Shown here: positions 61,659-64,000 of the stretch, in pieces
Position numbering within the stretch: the first letter of the stretch is position 1
Layout of the letters: every line of letters begins with the position of its first letter
Assembly: GCF_002632615.1 (NCBI RefSeq)
Contig: NZ_NITZ01000006.1
Span: forward strand, 165,291-229,290
Direction: 5' to 3'
Source of the DNA: Xenorhabdus miraniensis
GTDB taxonomy: Bacteria; Pseudomonadota; Gammaproteobacteria; Enterobacterales; Enterobacteriaceae
Length of the DNA stretch: 64,000 nt
Program-made: the position numbers and the translations under genes
Notes under the pieces: model-generated
Seen by the model: the letters and a program-made list of their open reading frames with translations, nothing else
Databases searched by the model: none
Told to the model about the DNA's origin: nothing

Positions 61659-62564
61659 ATGTCTGTATCCAACATCACAAAACCTATCATCACCAATATC
61701 GATATCAGCAAGGATTATGATGAAACTCAGGGATCGGATGATGTGCATTACCAAACTTTTGGTCGCATGGCGGCATTTTTTGGTCGTGATATGCAGGCGC
61801 ATCGCCATGATGGTTTTTTCCAACTGCATTATCTGGTGACAGGACGAATTGAACTGCAACTGGATGAACAGCACTATTCCGTACAAGCCCCGCTATTTAT
61901 CCTGACTCCCCCTTCTGTTCCCCATGCTTTTTTTACGCAGGAAGACACGGACGGTTATGTCCTGACCGTCCGTCAGGCATTGATTACACCGTTGCTTAAT
62001 TCACTTTATCCTACTCATCGGGAACTGGTTGATATTCCTGCTATCTGCCTTTCTGTGGCGGATAAACCTGGTGAACTGGAAACATTCAACCACTATTGGG
62101 CCTTAATCAAGCGTGAATCTGCCAACCAATTTGTTGGGCGCGAACAATCACTGGCATTTCTGGCTCAGTCGCTGTTTACCTTTCTGTTGCGCAGTATTCC
62201 CCTTGATGATCATCATTCCGGTGGTGTTCGGGGAGAGTTAAAACTATTTCAACGCTTCAACCAGTTGATTGATCAACATTATCACCAACATCTTGCCGTA
62301 CCGGAATACGCGGAAAAATTGGGAATTACGGAATCTCGCCTAAAAGATATGTGCCGACGCTTTGCCAACCGGCCCCCGAAGCGATTGATTTTTGACAAAC
62401 AATTGCGGGAAGCAAAGCGGTTATTACTGTTTAGTGACAGTCCGGTATTTGAAATAGCCTATCAGCTTGGGTTTAAAGATCCGGCTTATTTTGCCCGGTT
62501 TTTTAATCGGCTGGTGGGGTGTTCACCAAGTCTTTGGAGGGAGAGGAATTTAGTTGGAAGATAA
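61659..62564 (+). CDS. hpaA: AraC/XylS-family activator HpaA
   Basis: 301 residues. An N-terminal cupin sensor (HRHDGFFQLHYLVTGRIELQLDEQHY, then LTPPSVPHAFFT) precedes a C-terminal AraC domain at about residues 205-300 (LAVPEYAEKLGITESRLKDMCRRF, IAYQLGFKDPAYFARFFNRLVGCSPSLWR). HpaA activates the upper-pathway hydroxylase operon hpaBC in E. coli. Its normal target hpaBC is not next to it here. AGGAGG lies 12 bases before the start. Otherwise it keeps its place at the end of the cluster. Confidence 0.93.
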   Translation: MSVSNITKPIITNIDISKDYDETQGSDDVHYQTFGRMAAFFGRDMQAHRHDGFFQLHYLVTGRIELQLDEQHYSVQAPLFILTPPSVPHAFFTQEDTDGYVLTVRQALITPLLNSLYPTHRELVDIPAICLSVADKPGELETFNHYWALIKRESANQFVGREQSLAFLAQSLFTFLLRSIPLDDHHSGGVRGELKLFQRFNQLIDQHYHQHLAVPEYAEKLGITESRLKDMCRRFANRPPKRLIFDKQLREAKRLLLFSDSPVFEIAYQLGFKDPAYFARFFNRLVGCSPSLWRERNLVGR

Positions 62565-62963
62565 AAAGATATCTTCAACTAAGAGTTTATTCCCATTAGG
62601 CTCTAAATTTAAGTGAAAAAATTATTTGTTTTTATCATTTTTGGATTCATATATAAATAATTCAATATCACCGATAAAAATTAGATGAACTTATGATGGT
62701 ATTATGTCCATATTTAGATCAGAATTACACAGAAAAATAAAATATGAACGAATAAGAAGGGTATTCTTATGTATACTAAGAAAAGAAAAAACTTCAAATC
62801 GATTATAATACAGCTTACTCGCTCAGTTAGTTTTGATATTGATTACCTTTCATCTTAAAAAAAATAACCAAAACAAGAGAGCGCTATATCCAGGATATTT
62901 CTTCAAAAGCACTATCATATGTTAATGATTAATAAGATTGCCTAATATTTTAGTGTCCTTTAA
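62565..62963. other. AT-rich gap where hpaBC would be expected
   Basis: 399 bases without a gene; a tiny frame at 62770-62859 (MYTKKRKNFK...) has no support. The E. coli order continues with hpaB and hpaC at this point, and no trace of them is readable. IS debris begins directly after. Confidence 0.6.
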
Positions 62964-63230
62964 TTACAATATGTATCCTGATAAGGAGGGAATTTGCAAT
63001 GCCAATGCGCCTTCGTCAGTCAGGAGAGTTTTAGAAGAGTAGCCATGACGGGTATTAGGGCCTGATTTTGGCTGGTGTTTTTCATGCCCCAACTGCGTCG
63101 CTAATTCAGCGTTAAGTGCGGTTTCGACAGTCAATTTTTTAAGGAAACGGGAGAGCTGGCTGAGATCTTCCGGGGTTTTGAGATTTTTAGCCAGCTCAGT
63201 AGCCAGAACTTGCAACTGTTTTTCGTCCAT
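62964..63230 (-). pseudogene. IS256-family transposase, N-terminal fragment
   Basis: 88 residues. About 80 match the start of IS256-type transposases (MDEKQLQVLATELAKNLK, then GHEKHQPKSGPNTRHGYSSKT and GALALQIP); the last residues are unrelated. The DDE catalytic part is missing, so it is a dead fragment. It faces left and is followed by the IS982-like end. Confidence 0.85.
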
Positions 63231-63254
63231 TTTATCACCTGTTTTAGTTGATTA

Positions 63255-63784
63255 ACCCGAATTCTGGATAAGAAGTTGACGAGAAGCCTGTTCCAGGAGC
63301 AAAGTTTTGGTGCACACCCAAAAACAGCTCCGAGGTGGAACAGGCTATGGACAAGTTAGTCGAAATTTTCTGTGATGTCGATGATTTTTGCCGTTTTTTC
63401 ATCCCTCAATGGGAACAATTTTGTCTCGATAGCGGGCATCGTTTACGCCGCCGACAAGGCCACATGTATCCCAGTGAAATCATGACCATTTTGATCCTTT
63501 TTCATCTGTCACATTACCGTGATTTTAAAAATTTTTATTTAGAACATATTTGGAAATATCACCACAATGATTTTCCCACCTTACTCAGCTATTCTCGTTT
63601 TGTCAGTATGGCTCCTTCCGTTTTGGTGCCACTATGCAGCTATCTGACTCAATTAAAAGGAAAACCCACCGGCATTGCGTTTATTGATTCCACCAGTTTG
63701 AGTGTCTGCCATAACATTCGCATTCCGCGACATAAGGTCTTTGCCGGGATAGCAAAGCGCGGAAAAAATTCAATGGGATGATGT
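63255..63784 (+). mobile_element. IS982-family element, truncated
   Basis: The left end lies near 63255 (ACCCGAATTCTGGA), about 90 bases before the transposase start. The right part is missing because the IS110-type sequence begins at about 63785. The exact end was estimated from where coding homology stops. Confidence 0.6.
63347..63781 (+). pseudogene. IS982-family transposase, C-terminally truncated
   Basis: 144 residues from ATG 63347 (MDKLVEIFCDVDDFC), about half the family length of roughly 290. Motifs of the N-terminal half are clear: HRLRRRQGHMYPSEIMTILILFH and IAFIDSTSLSVCHNIRIPRHKVFAGIAKRGK, where Asp of FIDST is the first DDE residue. The frame stops at GKNSMG, where the family continues with WFYGFKLH. 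The other acidic residues are absent, so it is inactive. Confidence 0.88.
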
Positions 63785-63858
63785 GATGGACGTCCCCTTT
63801 TTCAGTGGAAAATAGTGCCATCTTTTATCCGATGCACTGAATTTCGGGAGAACATCTC

Positions 63859-64000
63859 ATGAGTACGATCAAAGTAGTGGGTATTGACCTCGCTAAAAAT
63901 ATCTTTCAAGTTTGTGTCTGGATGGAAGACGGAACTGTTGCTTCGAACCGAAAAATCCCACGACAAAAATTGCTTGATACCCTACGGGTTTTTCCGCCTA
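63859..64000 (+). CDS. IS110-family transposase, 5' part only (window edge)
   Basis: The frame from ATG 63859 (GGGAGAACATCTC upstream) reads MSTIKVVGIDLAKNIFQVCV and continues to the edge. GIDLAKN with the following Q is the first part of the DEDD site of IS110/IS1111 transposases. Length and integrity beyond 64000 cannot be judged. It apparently interrupted the IS982-like element on its left. Confidence 0.88.
   Translation, partial: MSTIKVVGIDLAKNIFQVCVWMEDGTVASNRKIPRQKLLDTLRVFPP

Noticed and set aside
1..64000. tRNA, rRNA and attachment sites at a tRNA
   Set aside because: No cloverleaf or rRNA-like sequence was recognised on reading; a covariance-model search would be needed to exclude small RNAs.

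Overview
The window looks like a chromosomal segment of an entomopathogenic enterobacterium, most likely Photorhabdus, with Xenorhabdus as the alternative. This is inferred from three things together: a complete 'Photorhabdus virulence cassette' type extracellular contractile injection system (eCIS), a very large non-ribosomal peptide synthetase (NRPS), and many decayed mobile elements. No rRNA or tRNA gene and no CRISPR array was seen.

Layout. (1) 1-14741, minus strand: the first five modules of one NRPS gene, open at the left edge. (2) 14742-17353: AT-rich spacer and gene debris, comprising a Tn3-family transposase relic abutting a thioesterase relic, a truncated lipoprotein-PAAR hybrid, and a decayed membrane-protein gene. 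(3) 17354-24865, plus strand: a VgrG island with an orphan tssF, vgrG, a DUF4123 adaptor, a putative effector carrying a caspase-like His-Gly/Cys pair, a membrane-anchored candidate immunity protein, an accessory protein and a PAAR tip. (4) 24866-26023: a strong palindrome, GGGATA-type inverted repeats, a phage-primase-like (DUF927) remnant, and an ops/RfaH-type element just before the eCIS operon. (5) 26024-45533: sixteen collinear eCIS structural genes matching pvc1-pvc16 (tubes, three sheaths, hub, spike, tip, baseplate, fibre, tape measure, AAA+ ATPase, cap). (6) 46051-49425: a LysR-type regulator reduced to its DNA-binding half, then three likely cargo toxins, one of which has the HAE...CxxC signature of a nucleic-acid-deaminase fold. 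(7) 49483-51628: a short-chain dehydrogenase lacking its catalytic Tyr, and a zinc alcohol dehydrogenase. (8) 51859-62564: a homoprotocatechuate (4-hydroxyphenylacetate lower pathway) cluster, hpaR-G1-G2-E-D-F-ssadh-H-I-X-A. (9) 62964-64000: insertion-sequence debris of IS256, IS982 and IS110 type.

How the genes work together. The NRPS should build a hydrophobic peptide, with two valine-type modules first and two points of L-to-D epimerisation. The VgrG island has what is needed to load one effector on a type VI secretion spike, but the T6SS motor itself is not here. The eCIS operon encodes a complete secreted injection particle whose payloads lie directly downstream; an ops site suggests RfaH-type antitermination over about 20 kb. 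The hpa genes turn homoprotocatechuate into pyruvate and succinate semialdehyde, and an embedded dehydrogenase would carry the latter to succinate. The hydroxylase genes hpaBC, usually next to hpaA, are replaced here by IS remains.

A recurring local feature is short (12-16 bp) units repeated about three times in tandem, found inside two NRPS regions, in pvc6, and in two intergenic regions. In the three coding cases the unit is a multiple of three and adds whole amino-acid repeats.
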